Assembly (NCBI GenBank): GCA_963402885.1
Contig: OY727100.1
Location: 3,906,001-3,970,000 of the forward strand
Direction of reading: 5' to 3'
Source of the DNA: Antedon bifida
Taxonomy: Eukaryota > Echinodermata > Crinoidea > Comatulida > Antedonidae
Length of the DNA stretch: 64,000 nt
In this document: in pieces, positions 14,930 through 28,400 of the stretch
Layout: every line of letters begins with the position of its first letter
How positions within the stretch are numbered: position 1 is the stretch's first letter
Made by a program: the position numbers and the translations under genes
The notes under the pieces: generated by a model
Databases searched by the model: none
What the model was told of the DNA's origin: nothing
The model's input: only the letters and a program-made list of their open reading frames with translations

Positions 14930-17900
14930 CTAACATCATCTTATAGAGCCATAGCAACTACTTATGTCAAAATACAAAAGGGTCGAAAATGGCAAAAATT
15001 TTCCACTTTTTAAAATTAACTAATTATGCTATAATATTGACATTTATGCAAATATATTTTGCTAACATCATCTTATAGAGCCATAGTAACTAGTTACGTC
15101 AAAAAACAAAAGGGTCGAAATTTGGCCATTTTTCGAAAATGTCCATGCGGGGGACAATAGGAATTTTCTCGAAAAAAGGTCAAAATTTCCACTTTTTAAA
15201 ATTCAATAATTATGCTATACTATAGCCATTTATGTACATATATTGTTTTAACATCATCTTATAGCACCATAGTAACTAGTTATGTCAACAAATAAAAGGG
15301 TTGAAATTTGTCAATTTTTCGAAAAATTCGCTGCGGGGGACCATAGGATTTTTTTTTCAAAAAATGGCAAAAATTTCCACTTTTTGAAATTAGAAAATTA
15401 TGCTATAATATTGCCATTTATGCAAATATATTGTGCTAACATCATCATATAGAGCCATAGTAACTAATTATGCCAACAAATAAAAGTGTCGAAATTTTGC
15501 CATTTTTCGAAAAATTTTCCTTACGAGGACCATAGGATTTTTTTTTCGAAAAATGGCAAAAATTTACACTTTTTAAATTTCAATAATTATGCTATAATAT
15601 TGCCATTGCTACACATATATTGTGCTAACATCATCTTATAGAGCCATAGTAACTAGTTATGTCAAAAAATAAAAGGGTCGAACTTTTGCCATTTTTCGAA
15701 CATTTCTCTGCGGCGGACCATAGGAATTTTTTCGAAAAATGGCAAAAATTTCCATTGTTTAAAATTCCAAACTTATGCTATAATATTGCAATTTATGCAA
15801 ATATATTGTGCTAACATCATCTTATAGAGCCATAACAACTAGTTACGTCAAAAAACAAAAGGGTAGAAATTTCGCCATTTTCCGAAATTTCCCTGCGGGG
15901 GACCATAGGAATTTTTTCGAAAAATCGCCAAAATTTCCACTTTTTAAAATTCAATAATTATGCTATAATATTGCCATGTATGCACATATATTGTGTTAAC
16001 ATCACCTTATAGAACCATAGTAACTAGTTATGTCAACAAATAAAAGGGTTGAAATATGGCCATTTTTGCGAAAATTTCCCTGGGGGGGACCATAGAAATT
16101 TTTTAGAAAAAGGACTAAAATTTCCACTTTTTGAAATTCAAAAAATATCCTATAATATTGCCATTTATGCACATATATTGTGCTAACATCATCTTATAGA
16201 GCCATAGGAATTTTTTCGAAAAATGGCCAAAATTTCCACTTTTTAAAATTCAATAATTATGCTATAATATTGCCATTAATGCACTTATATTGTGTTAACA
16301 CCATCTTATAGAACCATAGTAACTAGTTATGTCAACAAATAAAAGGGTAGAAATATGGCCATTTTTCGAAAAATTCGCTGCGGGACCATAGGTTTTTTTT
16401 TCAAAAAATGGCAAAAATTTCCACTTTTTTAAATTAGAAAATTATGCTATAATATTGCCATTTATGCAAATATATTGTGCTAACATCATCTTATAGAGCC
16501 ATAGCAACTACTTATGTCAAAATACAAAAGGGTCGAAAATGGCAAAAATTTTCCACTTTTTAAAATTAAATAATTATGCTATAATATTGACATTTATGCA
16601 AATATATTTTGCTAACATCATCTTATAGAGCCATAGTAACTAGTTACGTCAAAAAACAAAAGGGTCGAAATTTGGCCATTTTTCGAAAATGTCCATGCGG
16701 GGGACAATAGGAATTTTCTCGAAAAAAGGTCAAAATTTCCACTTTTTAAAATTCAATAATTATGCTATACTATAGCCATTTATGTACATATATTGTTTTA
16801 ACATCATCTTATAGCACCATAGTAACTAGTTATGTCAACAAATAAAAGGGTTGAAATTTGTCAATTTTTCGAAAAATTCGCTGCGGGGGACCATAGGATT
16901 TTTTTTTCAAAAAATGGCAAAAATTTCCACTTTTTGAAATTAGAAAATTATGCTATAATATTGCCATTTATGCAAATATATTGTGCTAACATCATCATAT
17001 AGAGCCATAGTAACTAATTATGCCAAAAAATAAAAGTGTCGAAATTTTGCCATTTTTCGAAAAATTTTCCTTACGAGGACCATAGGATTTTTTTTTCGAA
17101 AAATGGCAAAAATTTACACTTTTTAAATTTCAATAATTATGCTATAATATTGCCATTGCTACACATATATTGTGCTAACATCATCTTATAGAGCCATAGT
17201 AACTAGTTATGTCAAAAAATAAAAGGGTCGAACTTTTGCCATTTTTCGAACATTTCTCTGCGGCGGACCATAGGAATTTTTTCGAAAAATGGCAAAAATT
17301 TCCATTGTTTAAAATTCCAAACTTATGCTATAATATTGCAATTTATGCAAATATATTGTGCTAACATCATCTTATAGAGCCATAACAACTAGTTACGTCA
17401 AAAAACAAAAGGGTAGAAATTTCGCCATTTTCCGAAATTTCCCTGCGGGGGACCATAGGAATTTTTTCGAAAAATCGCCAAAATTTCCACTTTTTAAAAT
17501 TCAATAATTATGCTATAATATTGCCATGTATGCACATATATTGTGTTAACATCACCTTATAGAACCATAGTAACTAGTTATGTCAACAAATAAAAGGGTT
17601 GAAATATGGCCATTTTTGCGAAAATTTCCCTGGGGGGGACCATAGAAATTTTTTAGAAAAAGGACTAAAATTTCCACTTTTTGAAATTCAAAAAATATCC
17701 TATAATATTGCCATTTATGCACATATATTGTGCTAACATCATCTTATAGAGCCATAGGAATTTTTTCGAAAAATGGCCAAAATTTCCACTTTTTAAAATT
17801 CAATAATTATGCTATAATATTGCCATTAATGCACTTATATTGTGTTAACACCATCTTATAGAACCATAGTAACTAGTTATGTCAACAAATAAAAGGGTAG

Positions 17901-19580
17901 AAATATGGCCATTTTTCGAAAAATTCGCTGCGGGACCATAGGTTTTTTTTTCAAAAAATGGCAAAAATTTCCACTTTTTTAAATTAGAAAATTATGCTAT
18001 AATATTGCCATTTATGCAAATATATTGTGCTAACATCATCTTATAGAGCCATAGCAACTACTTATGTCAAAATACAAAAGGGTCGAAAATGGCAAAAATT
18101 TTCCACTTTTTAAAATTAAATAATTATGCTATAATATTGACATTTATGCAAATATATTTTGCTAACATCATCTTATAGAGCCATAGTAACTAGTTACGTC
18201 AAAAAACAAAAGGGTCGAAATTTGGCAATTTTTCGAAAATGTCCATGCGGGGGACAATAGGAATTTTCTCGAAAAAAGGTCAAAATTTCCACTTTTTAAA
18301 ATTCAATAATTATGCTATACTATAGCCATTTATGTACATATATTGTTTTAACATCATCTTATAGCACCATAGTAACTAGTTATGTCAACAAATAAAAGGG
18401 TTGAAATTTGTCAATTTTTCGAAAAATTCGCTGCGGGGGACCATAGGATTTTTTTTTCAAAAAATGGCAAAAATTTCCACTTTTTGAAATTAGAAAATTA
18501 TGCTATAATATTGCCATTTATGCAAATATATTGTGCTAACATCATCATATAGAGCCATAGTAACTAATTATGCCAAAAAATAAAAGTGTCGAAATTTTGC
18601 CATTTTTCGAAAAATTTTCCTTACGAGGACCATAGGATTTTTTTTTCGAAAAATGGCAAAAATTTACACTTTTTAAATTTCAATAATTATGCTATAATAT
18701 TGCCATTGCTACACATATATTGTGCTAACATCATCTTATAGAGCCATAGTAACTAGTTATGTCAAAAAATAAAAGGGTCGAACTTTTGCCATTTTTCGAA
18801 CATTTCTCTGCGGCGGACCATAGGAATTTTTTCGAAAAATGGCAAAAATTTCCATTGTTTAAAATTCCAAACTTATGCTATAATATTGCAATTTATGCAA
18901 ATATATTGTGCTAACATCATCTTATAGAGCCATAACAACTAGTTACGTCAAAAAACAAAAGGGTAGAAATTTCGCCATTTTCCGAAATTTCCCTGCGGGG
19001 GACCATAGGAATTTTTTCGAAAAATCGCCAAAATTTCCACTTTTTAAAATTCAATAATTATGCTATAATATTGCCATGTATGCACATATATTGTGTTAAC
19101 ATCACCTTATAGAACCATAGTAACTAGTTATGTCAACAAATAAAAGGGTTGAAATATGGCCATTTTTGCGAAAATTTCCCTGGGGGGGACCATAGAAATT
19201 TTTTAGAAAAAGGACTAAAATTTCCACTTTTTGAAATTCAAAAAATATCCTATAATATTGCCATTTATGCACATATATTGTGCTAACATCATCTTATAGA
19301 GCCATAGGAATTTTTTCGAAAAATGGCCAAAATTTCCACTTTTTAAAATTCAATAATTATGCTATAATATTGCCATTAATGCACTTATATTGTGTTAACA
19401 TCATCTTATAGAACCATAGTAACTAGTTATGTCAACAAATAAAAGGGTAGAAATATGGCCATTTTTCGAAAAATTCGCTGCGGGACCATAGGTTTTTTTT
19501 TCAAAAAATGGCAAAAATTTCCACTTTTTTAAATTAGAAAATTATGCTATAATATTGCCATTTATGCAAATATATTGTGC
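14930..19580 (+). repeat. Higher-order repeat, period 1550 bp, three near-identical copies
   Basis: The block beginning GGTCGAAAATGGCAAAAATT occurs with GGCAAAAATT at 14991, 16541 and 18091. The marker TCGAACTTTTGCC lies at 15678, 17228 and 18778. All intervals are 1550 bp. Diverged relatives of the same unit occur upstream (the marker at 12681 and 14237), where spacing is irregular (1556, then 1441). This suggests the 1550-bp form is a recent local amplification. Confidence 0.88.
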
Positions 19581-20509
19581 TAACATCATCTTATAGAGCC
19601 ATAGTAACTAATTATGTCAAAAAATAAAAGGGTCAAAAATTTGGCAATTTTTCGAAAATTTCCCTGAGGGGGACCATTGGAATTTTTTCTAAAAATTGCA
19701 AAAATTTCAAATTTTTATAATTCAATAATTATGCTATAATATTGGCATTTATGCAAATATATTGTGTTAACATCATCTGATAGAGCCATCGTAACTAGTT
19801 ATGTCAAAAAAAAAAGGGTCGAAATTTGACAATTTTTCGAAAATTTCGCTAAGGGGGACCATAGGAATGTTTTCGAAAAATGGCCAAAATTTCCACCTTT
19901 TAAAATTCAAAAACTATGCTATAATATTGCCATTTATGCACATATATTGTGCTAACATCATCTTATAGAGCCATAGTAACTAGTTATGTCAAAAAATAAA
20001 AGGGTCTAAATTTGGCCATTTTTTCGAAAATTTTCCTGCGGGGGACGATAGGATTTTTTTCGAAAAATAACTAAAATTTTCACTTTTTAAAATTCAAAAA
20101 TTATTCTATAATATTGCCATTTATGCACATATATTGTGCTAACATCATCTTATAGAGCCATAGCAACTAGTTATGTCAAAAAATTAAAGGGTCGAAATTT
20201 GACACTTTTTCGAAAATTTCCCTGCCGGGGACCATAGGAATTTTTTCGAAAATTGGCCAAAATTTCCAATTTTTAAAATTCTATAATTAGGCTATAATAT
20301 TGTCATTTATGCCCATATATTGTGCTAACATCATCTTATAGAGCCATAGCAACTACTTATGTCAAAATATAAAAGGGTCGAAAATTTATGCTATAATATT
20401 GCCATTTATGCAAATATATTGTGTTAACATCATCTTATAGAGCCATCGTAACTAGTTATGTCAAAAAATAAAAGGGTCAAAATTTGGCCATTTTTGCAAA
20501 AATTTCCCT

Positions 20510-21192
20510 GGGGGGGGGGGGGGCGGGGACCATAGGATTTTTTTCGAAAAATAACTAAAATTTTCACTTTTTAAAATTCAAAAATTATTCTATAATATTG
20601 CCATTTATGCACATATATTGTGCTAACATCATCTTATAGAGCCATAGCAACTACTTATGTCAAAAAATAAAGGGTCGAAAAATGGCAAAAAATTTTCCAA
20701 TTTTTAAAATTAAATAATTATGCTATAATATTGCCATTTATGCACATAAATTATATTGTGTTAACATCATGTTATAGAGCCATCGTAACTAGTTATGTCA
20801 AAAAATAAAAGGGTTGAAATTTGGCCATTTTTGCGAAAATTTCCCTGGGGGGGGGGGGGACCATAGGATTTTTTTCGAAAAATAACTAAAATTTTCACTT
20901 TTTAAAATTCAAAAATTATTCTATAATATTGCCATTTATGCACATATATTGTGCTAACATCATCTTATAGAGCCATAGCAACTACTTATGTCAAAAAATA
21001 AAGGGTCGAAAAATGGCAAAAAATTTTCCAATTTTTAAAATTAAATAATTATGCTATAATATTGCCATTTATGCACATAAATTATATTGTGTTAACATCA
21101 TGTTATAGAGCCATCGTAACTAGTTATGTCAAAAAATAAAAGGGTTGAAATTTGGCCATTTTTGCGAAAATTTTCCTGGGGGGGGGGGGGGG
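20510..21192 (+). repeat. Expanded poly-G tracts in satellite monomers
   Basis: In three monomers the usual GGGGGACC block has grown into long G runs: 14 G then C then 4 G at 20510-20528, 13 G at 20847-20859, and 15 G at 21178-21192. They lie in otherwise matching monomers about 335 bp apart. A milder version (seven G, T, five G) is near 32131-32145. Long G runs can form quadruplexes and are error-prone in assembly. Confidence 0.85.
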
Positions 21193-22499
21193 ACCATAGG
21201 ATTTTTGTCGAAAAATGACTAAAATTGCCACTTTTTAAAATTCAAAAATTATTCTATAATATTGCCATTTATGAACTTATATTGTGCTAATATCATCTTA
21301 TAGAGACATAGCAACTTCTGAGGTCAAAAAATAAATGGTCGAAAAATGGCAAAAATTTTCCACTTTTTAAAATTAAATCATTATGCTATAATATTGCCAT
21401 TTATGCACATATATTGTGTTAACATCATGTTATAGAGCCATCGTAACTAGTTATGTCAAAAAATAAAAGGGTCGAAATTTGGCCATTTTTCGAAAATTTC
21501 CCTGCGGGGGACCTTAGGAATTTTTTGCAAAAAATGGCCAAAATTTCCAATTTTTAAAATTCAATAATTAGGCTATAATATTGACATTTATGCACATATA
21601 TTGTGTTAACATCATCTTATAGAGCCATAGTAACTAGTTATGTCAAAAAATAAAAGGGTTGAAATTTGGCCATTTTTACGAAAATTTCCCTGGGGGGGAC
21701 CATAGGATTTTTTTCGAAAAATGACTAAAATTTCCACTTTTTAAAATTCAAAAATTATTCTATAATATTGCCATTTATGTACATATATCGTGTTAACATC
21801 ATCTTATAGAGCCATTGTAACTAGTTATGTCACAAAATAAAAGGATCGAAATTTGGTCATTTTTCGAAAATTTCCCTGTGGGGGACCATAGGATTTTTTA
21901 CGAAAAATGACTAAATTTTACACTTTTTTAAAATTCGAAATTATGCTATAATATTGCCATTTATGCACATATATTGTGCTAACATCATCTTATAGAGCCA
22001 TAGCAACTACTTATGTAAAAAAATAAAGGGTCGAAAAATGGCAAAAATTTTCCACTTTTTAAAATGAAATAATTATGCTATAATATTGCCATTTATGCAC
22101 ATATATTGTGTTAACATCATGTGTTATAGAGCCATCGTCACTAGTTATGTCAGAAAATAAAAGGGTCGAAATTTGGCCATTTTTCAAAAATTTCCCATAC
22201 AAATTTTTTTGAAAAATGACCAAAAATTCCACTTTTTAAAATTCAAAAATTATGCTATAATATTGCCATTTATGCACATATATTGTGTTAACATCATCTT
22301 ATAGAGCCATAGTAACTAGTTATGTCAAAAAATAAAAGGGTTGAAATTTGGCCATTTTTCGAAAATTTCCCTGCGGGGGACCATAGGAATTTTTTCGAAA
22401 AATGGCCAAAATTTCCAATTTTTAAAATTCTATAATTAGGCTATAATATTGCCATTTATGCACATATATTGTGTTAACATCATCCTATAGAGCTATAGT

Positions 22500-25400
22500 A
22501 ACTAGTATTGTCAAAAAATAAAATTGTCGAAAAATGGCAAAATTTTCCACTTTTTACAATTAAATAATTATGCTATAATATTGCCATTTATGCACATATA
22601 TTGTGTTAACATCCTCTTATAGAGCCATCGTAACTAGTTATGTCAAAAAATAAAAAGGTCAACATTTTGCCATTTTTCGGAAATTTCCCTGCGGGGGACC
22701 ACAGGAATTGTTTCGAAAAATGACCAAAAATTTCACTTTTTAAAATTCAAAAATTATGCTATAATATTGCCATTTATGCACATATATGGTGTTAACATCA
22801 TCTTATAGAGCCATAGTAACTTGTGAAAAAATAAAAGTGTCGAAAAATGGCAAAATTGTCCACTTTTTAAAATTAAATAATTATGCTTTAATATTGCCAT
22901 TTATGAAATATATTGTGTTAACATCATCTTATAGAGCCATTGTAACTAGTTATGTCAAAAAATAAAAGGGTCGAAATTTGGTCATTTTTCGAAAATTTCC
23001 CTGTGGGGGACCATAGGATTTTTTACGAAAAATGACTAAATTTTACACTTTTTTAAAATTCGAAATTATGCTATAATATTGCCATTTATGCACATATATT
23101 GTGCTAACATCATCTTTTAGAGCCATAGCAACTACTTATGTAAAAAAATAAAGGGTCGAAAAATGGCAAAAATTTTCCACTTTTTAAAATTAAATAATTA
23201 TGCTATAATATTGCCATTTATGCACATATATTGTGTTAACATCATGTGTTATAGAGCCATCGTCACTAGTTATGTCAGAAAATAAAATGGTCGAAATTTG
23301 GCCATTTTTCAAAAATTTCCCATACAAATTTTTTTGAAAAATGGCCAAAATTTCCAATTTTTAAAATTCTATAATTAGGCTATAATATTGCCATTCATGC
23401 ACATATATTGTGTTAACATCATCTTATAGAGCCATAGTAACTAGTTATGTCAAAAAATAAAAGGGTTGAAATTTGGCCATTTTTCGAAAATTTCCCTGCG
23501 GGGGACCATAGGAATTTTTTCGAAAAATGGCCAAAATGTCCAATTTTTAAAATTCTATAATTAGGCTATAATATTGCCATTTATGCACATATATTGTGTT
23601 AACATCATGTTATAGAGCCATCTTAACTGGTTATGTCAGAAAATAAAAGGGTCGAAATTTGGCCATTTTTCAAAAATTTCCCTACGGGGGACCATAGGAA
23701 TTTTTTTGAAAAATGGCCAAAATTTCCAATTTTAAAAATTCTATAATTAGGCCATAATATTGCCATTTATGCACAAATATTGTGTTAACATCATCTTATA
23801 GAGCCATAGTAACTAGTTATGTCAAAAAATAAAAGTGTTGAAATTTGGCCATTTTTCGAAAATTTCCCTGCGGGGGACCATAGGAATTTTTTCGAAAATT
23901 GGCCAAAATTTCCAATTTTTAAAATTCTATAATTAGGCTATAATATTGCCATTTATGCACATATATTGTGTTAACATCATCCTATAGAGCTATAGTAACT
24001 AGTTTTGTCAAAAAATAAAATTGTCGAAAAATGGCAAAATTTTCCACTTTTTAAAATTAAATAATTATGCTATAATATTGCCAATTATGCTATAATATTG
24101 CCATTTATGCACATATATTGTGTTAACATCCTCTTATAGAGCCATCGTAACTAGTTATGTCAAAAAATAAAAGGTTCTAATTTTAGTGATTTTTCGAAAA
24201 TTTCCTTGCGTGGGACAATGGGATTTTTTTTTTAAATGGCAAAAATTTCCACTTTTTAAAATTAAGTAATTATGCTATAATATTGCCATTTATGCACATA
24301 TATTGTGTTAACATCATGTGTTATAGAGCCATCGTAACTAGTTATGTCAGAAAATAAAAGGGTCGAAATTTGGCCATTTTTCAAAAATTTCCCATACAAA
24401 TTTTTTTGAAAAATGGCCAAAATTTCCAATTTTTAAAATTCTATAATTAGGCTATAATATTGCCATTTATGCACATATATTGTGTTAACATCATGTTATA
24501 GAGCCATCGTAACTGGTTATATCAGAAAATAAAAGGGTCGAAATTTGGCCATTTTTCAAAAATTTCCCTACGGGGGCCCATAGGAATTTTTTTGAAAAAT
24601 GGCCAAAATGTCCAACTTTTAAAATTCTATAATTAGGCTATAATATTGCCATTTATGCACAAATATTGTGTTAACATCATCTTATAGAGCCATAGTAACT
24701 AGTTATGTCAAAAAATAAAAGGGTTGAAATTTGGCAATTTTTCGAAAATTTCCCTGCGGGGGACCATAGGAATTTTTTCGAAAATTGGCCAAAATTTCCA
24801 ATTTTTAAAATTCTATAATTAGGCTATAATATTGCCATTTATGCACATATATTGTGTTAACATCATCCTATAGAGCTATAGTAACTAGTTTTGTCAAAAA
24901 ATAAAATTGTCGAAAAATGGCAAAATTTTCCACTTTTTAAAATTAAATAATTATGCTATAATATTGCCAATTATGCTATAATATTGCCATTTATGCACAT
25001 ATATTGTGTTAACATCCTCTTATTGAGCCATCGTAACTAGTTATGTCAAAAAATAAAAGGTTCTAATTTTAGTGATTTTTCGAAAATTTCCTTGCGTGGG
25101 ACAATGGGATTTTTTTTTTTAAATGGCAAAAATTTCCACTTTTTAAAATTAAGTAATTATGCTATAATATTGCCATTTATGCACATATATTGTGTTAACA
25201 TCATCTTATAGAGCCATCGTAACTAGTTATGTCAAAAAATAAAAGGGTCGAAATTTGGCCATTTTTCGAAAATTTCCCTGTGGGGGACCATAGGAATTTT
25301 TTGGAAAAATGGCCAAAATTTCCAATTTTTTAAATTCTATAATTAGGCTATAATATTGCCATTTATGCACATATATTGTGTTAACATCATCTTATACAGG

Positions 25401-28400
25401 CATAGTAACTAGTTATGTCAAAAAATAAAAGGGTTGAAATTTGGCCATTTTTGCGAAAATTTCCCTGGGGGGACCATGGGATTTTTTTCGAAAAATGACT
25501 AAAATTTCCACTTTTTAAAATTCAAAAATTATTCTATAATATTGCCATTTATACACATATATTGTGCTAACATCATCTTATAGAGCCATAGCAACTACTT
25601 ATGTAAAGAAATAAAGGGTCGAAAAATGGCAAAAATTTTCGACTTTTTAAAATTAAATAATTATGCTATAATATTGCCATTTATGCACATATATTGTGTT
25701 AACATCATCTTATAGAGCCATAGTAACTAGTTATGTCAAAAAATAAAAGGGTTGAAATTTGGCCATTTTTCAAAAATTTCCCTACGGGGGACCATAGGAA
25801 TTTTTTTGAAAAATGGCCAAAATTTCCAATTTTTAAAATTCTATAATTAGGCTATGATATTGCCAATTATGCACATATATTGTGTTAACATCATCCTATA
25901 GAGCTATAGTAACTAGTTTTGTCAAAAAATAAAATTGTCGAAAAATGGCAACATTTTCCACTTTTTAAAATTAAATAATTATGCTATAATATTGCCATTT
26001 ATGCACATATATTGTGTTAACATCCTCTTATAGAGCCATCGTAACTAGTTATGTCAAAAAATAAAAAGGTCAAAATTTTGCCATTTTTCGGAAATTTCCC
26101 TGTGGGGGACCACAGGAATTGTTTCGAAAAATGACCAAAAATTCCACTTTTTAAAATTCAAAAATTATGCTATAATATTGCCATTGATGCACATATATTG
26201 TGTTAACATCATCTTATAGAGCCATAGTAACTAGTTATGTCAAAAAATAAAAGGGTTGAAATTTGGCCATTTTTCGAAAATTTCCCTGCGGGGGACCATA
26301 GGATTTTTTTCGAAAAATGGCCAAAATTTCCAATTTTTAAAATTCTATAATTAGGCTATAATATTGCCATTTATGCACATATATTGTGTTAACATCATCC
26401 TATACAGCTATAGTAACTAGTATTGTCAAAAAAAAAAATTATCGAAAAATGGCAAAATTTTCCACTTTTTAAAATTAAATAATTATGCTATAATATTGCC
26501 ATTTATGCACATATATTGTGTTAACATCCTCTTATAGAGCCATCGTAACTAGTTATGTCAAAAAATAAAAAGGTCAAAATTTTGCCATTTTTCGGAAATT
26601 TCCCTGTGGGGGACCACAGGAATTGTTTCGAAAAATGACCAAAAATTCCACTTTTTAAAATTCAAAAATTATGCTATAATATTGCCATTTATGCACATAT
26701 ATTGTGTTAACATCATCTTATAGAGCCATAGTAACTAGTTATGTCAAAAAATAAAAGCGTTGAAATTTGGCCATTTTTCGAAAATTTCCCTGCGGGGGAC
26801 CATAGGAATTTTTTCGAAAAATGGCCAAAATTTCCAATTTTTAAAATTCTATAATTAGGCTATAATATTGCCATTTATGCACATATATTGTGTTAACATC
26901 ATCCTATAGAGCTATAGTAACTAGTATTGTCAAAAAATAAAATTGTCGAAAAATGGCAAAATTTTCCACTTTTTACAATTAAATAATTTTGCTATAATAT
27001 TGCCATTTATGCACATATATTGTGTTAACATCCTCTTATAGAGCCATCGTAACTAGTTATGTCAAAAAATAAAAAGGTCAACATTTTGCCATTTTTCGGA
27101 AATTTCCCTGCGGGGGACCACAGGAATTGTTTCGAAAAATGACCAAAAATTTCACTTTTTAAAATTCAAAAATTATGCTATAATATTGCCATTTATGCAC
27201 ATATATGGTGTTAACATCATCTTATAGAGCCATAGTAACTTGTGAAAAAATAAAAGTGTCGAAAAATGGCAAAAATTTTCCACTTTTTAAAATTAAATAA
27301 TTATGCTATAATATTGCCATTTATGCACATATATTGTGTTAACATCATGTTATAGAGCCATCGTAACTAGTTATGTCAGAAAATAAAAGGGTCGAAATTT
27401 GGCCATTTTTCGAAAATTTCCCTACGGGGGACCATAGGAATTTTTTTGAAAAATGGCCAAAATTTCCAATTTTTAAAATTCTATAATTAGGCTATAATAT
27501 TGCCATTTATGCACATATATTGTGTTAACATCATCTTATAGAGCCATAGTAACTAGTTATGTCAAAAAATAAAAGGGTTGAAATTTGGCCATTTTTCGAA
27601 AATTTCCCTGCGGGGGACCATAGGAATTTTTTTCGAAAATTGGCCAAAATTTTCAATTTTTAAAATTCTATAATTAGGCTATAATATTGCCATTTATGCA
27701 CATATATTGTGTTAACATCATCCTATACAGCTATAGTAACTAGTTTTGTCAAAAAATAAAATTGTCGAAAAATGGCAAAATTTTCCACTTTTAAAAATTA
27801 AATAATTATGCTATAATATTGCCATTTATGCACATATATTGTGTTAACATCCTCTTATAGAGCCATCGTAACTAGTTATGTCAAAAAATAAAAGGTTCTA
27901 AATTTGGTGATTTTTCGAAAATTTCCTTGCGGGGGACCATGGGATTTTTTTTTTTAAATGGCAAAAATTTCCACTTTTTAAAATTAAGTAATTATGCTAT
28001 AATATTGCCATTTATGCACATATATTGTGTTAACATCATCTTATAGAGCCATCGTAACTAGTTATGTCAAAAAATAAAAAGGTCGAAATTTGGCCATTTT
28101 TCGAAAAATTTCCCTGTGGGGGACCATAGGAATTTTTTTGAAAAATGGCCAAAATTTCCACTTTTTAAAATTCAAAAATTATTCTATAATATTGCCATTT
28201 TGCACATATATTGTGCTAACATCATCTTATAGAGCCATAGCAACTACTTTTGTAAAAAAATAAAGGGTCGAAAAATGGCAAAAATTTTCCACTTTTTAAA
28301 ATTAAATAATTATGCTATAATATTGCCATTTATGCACATATATTGTGTTAACATCATGTTATAGAGCCATCGTAACTAGTTATGTCAGAAAATAAAAGGG

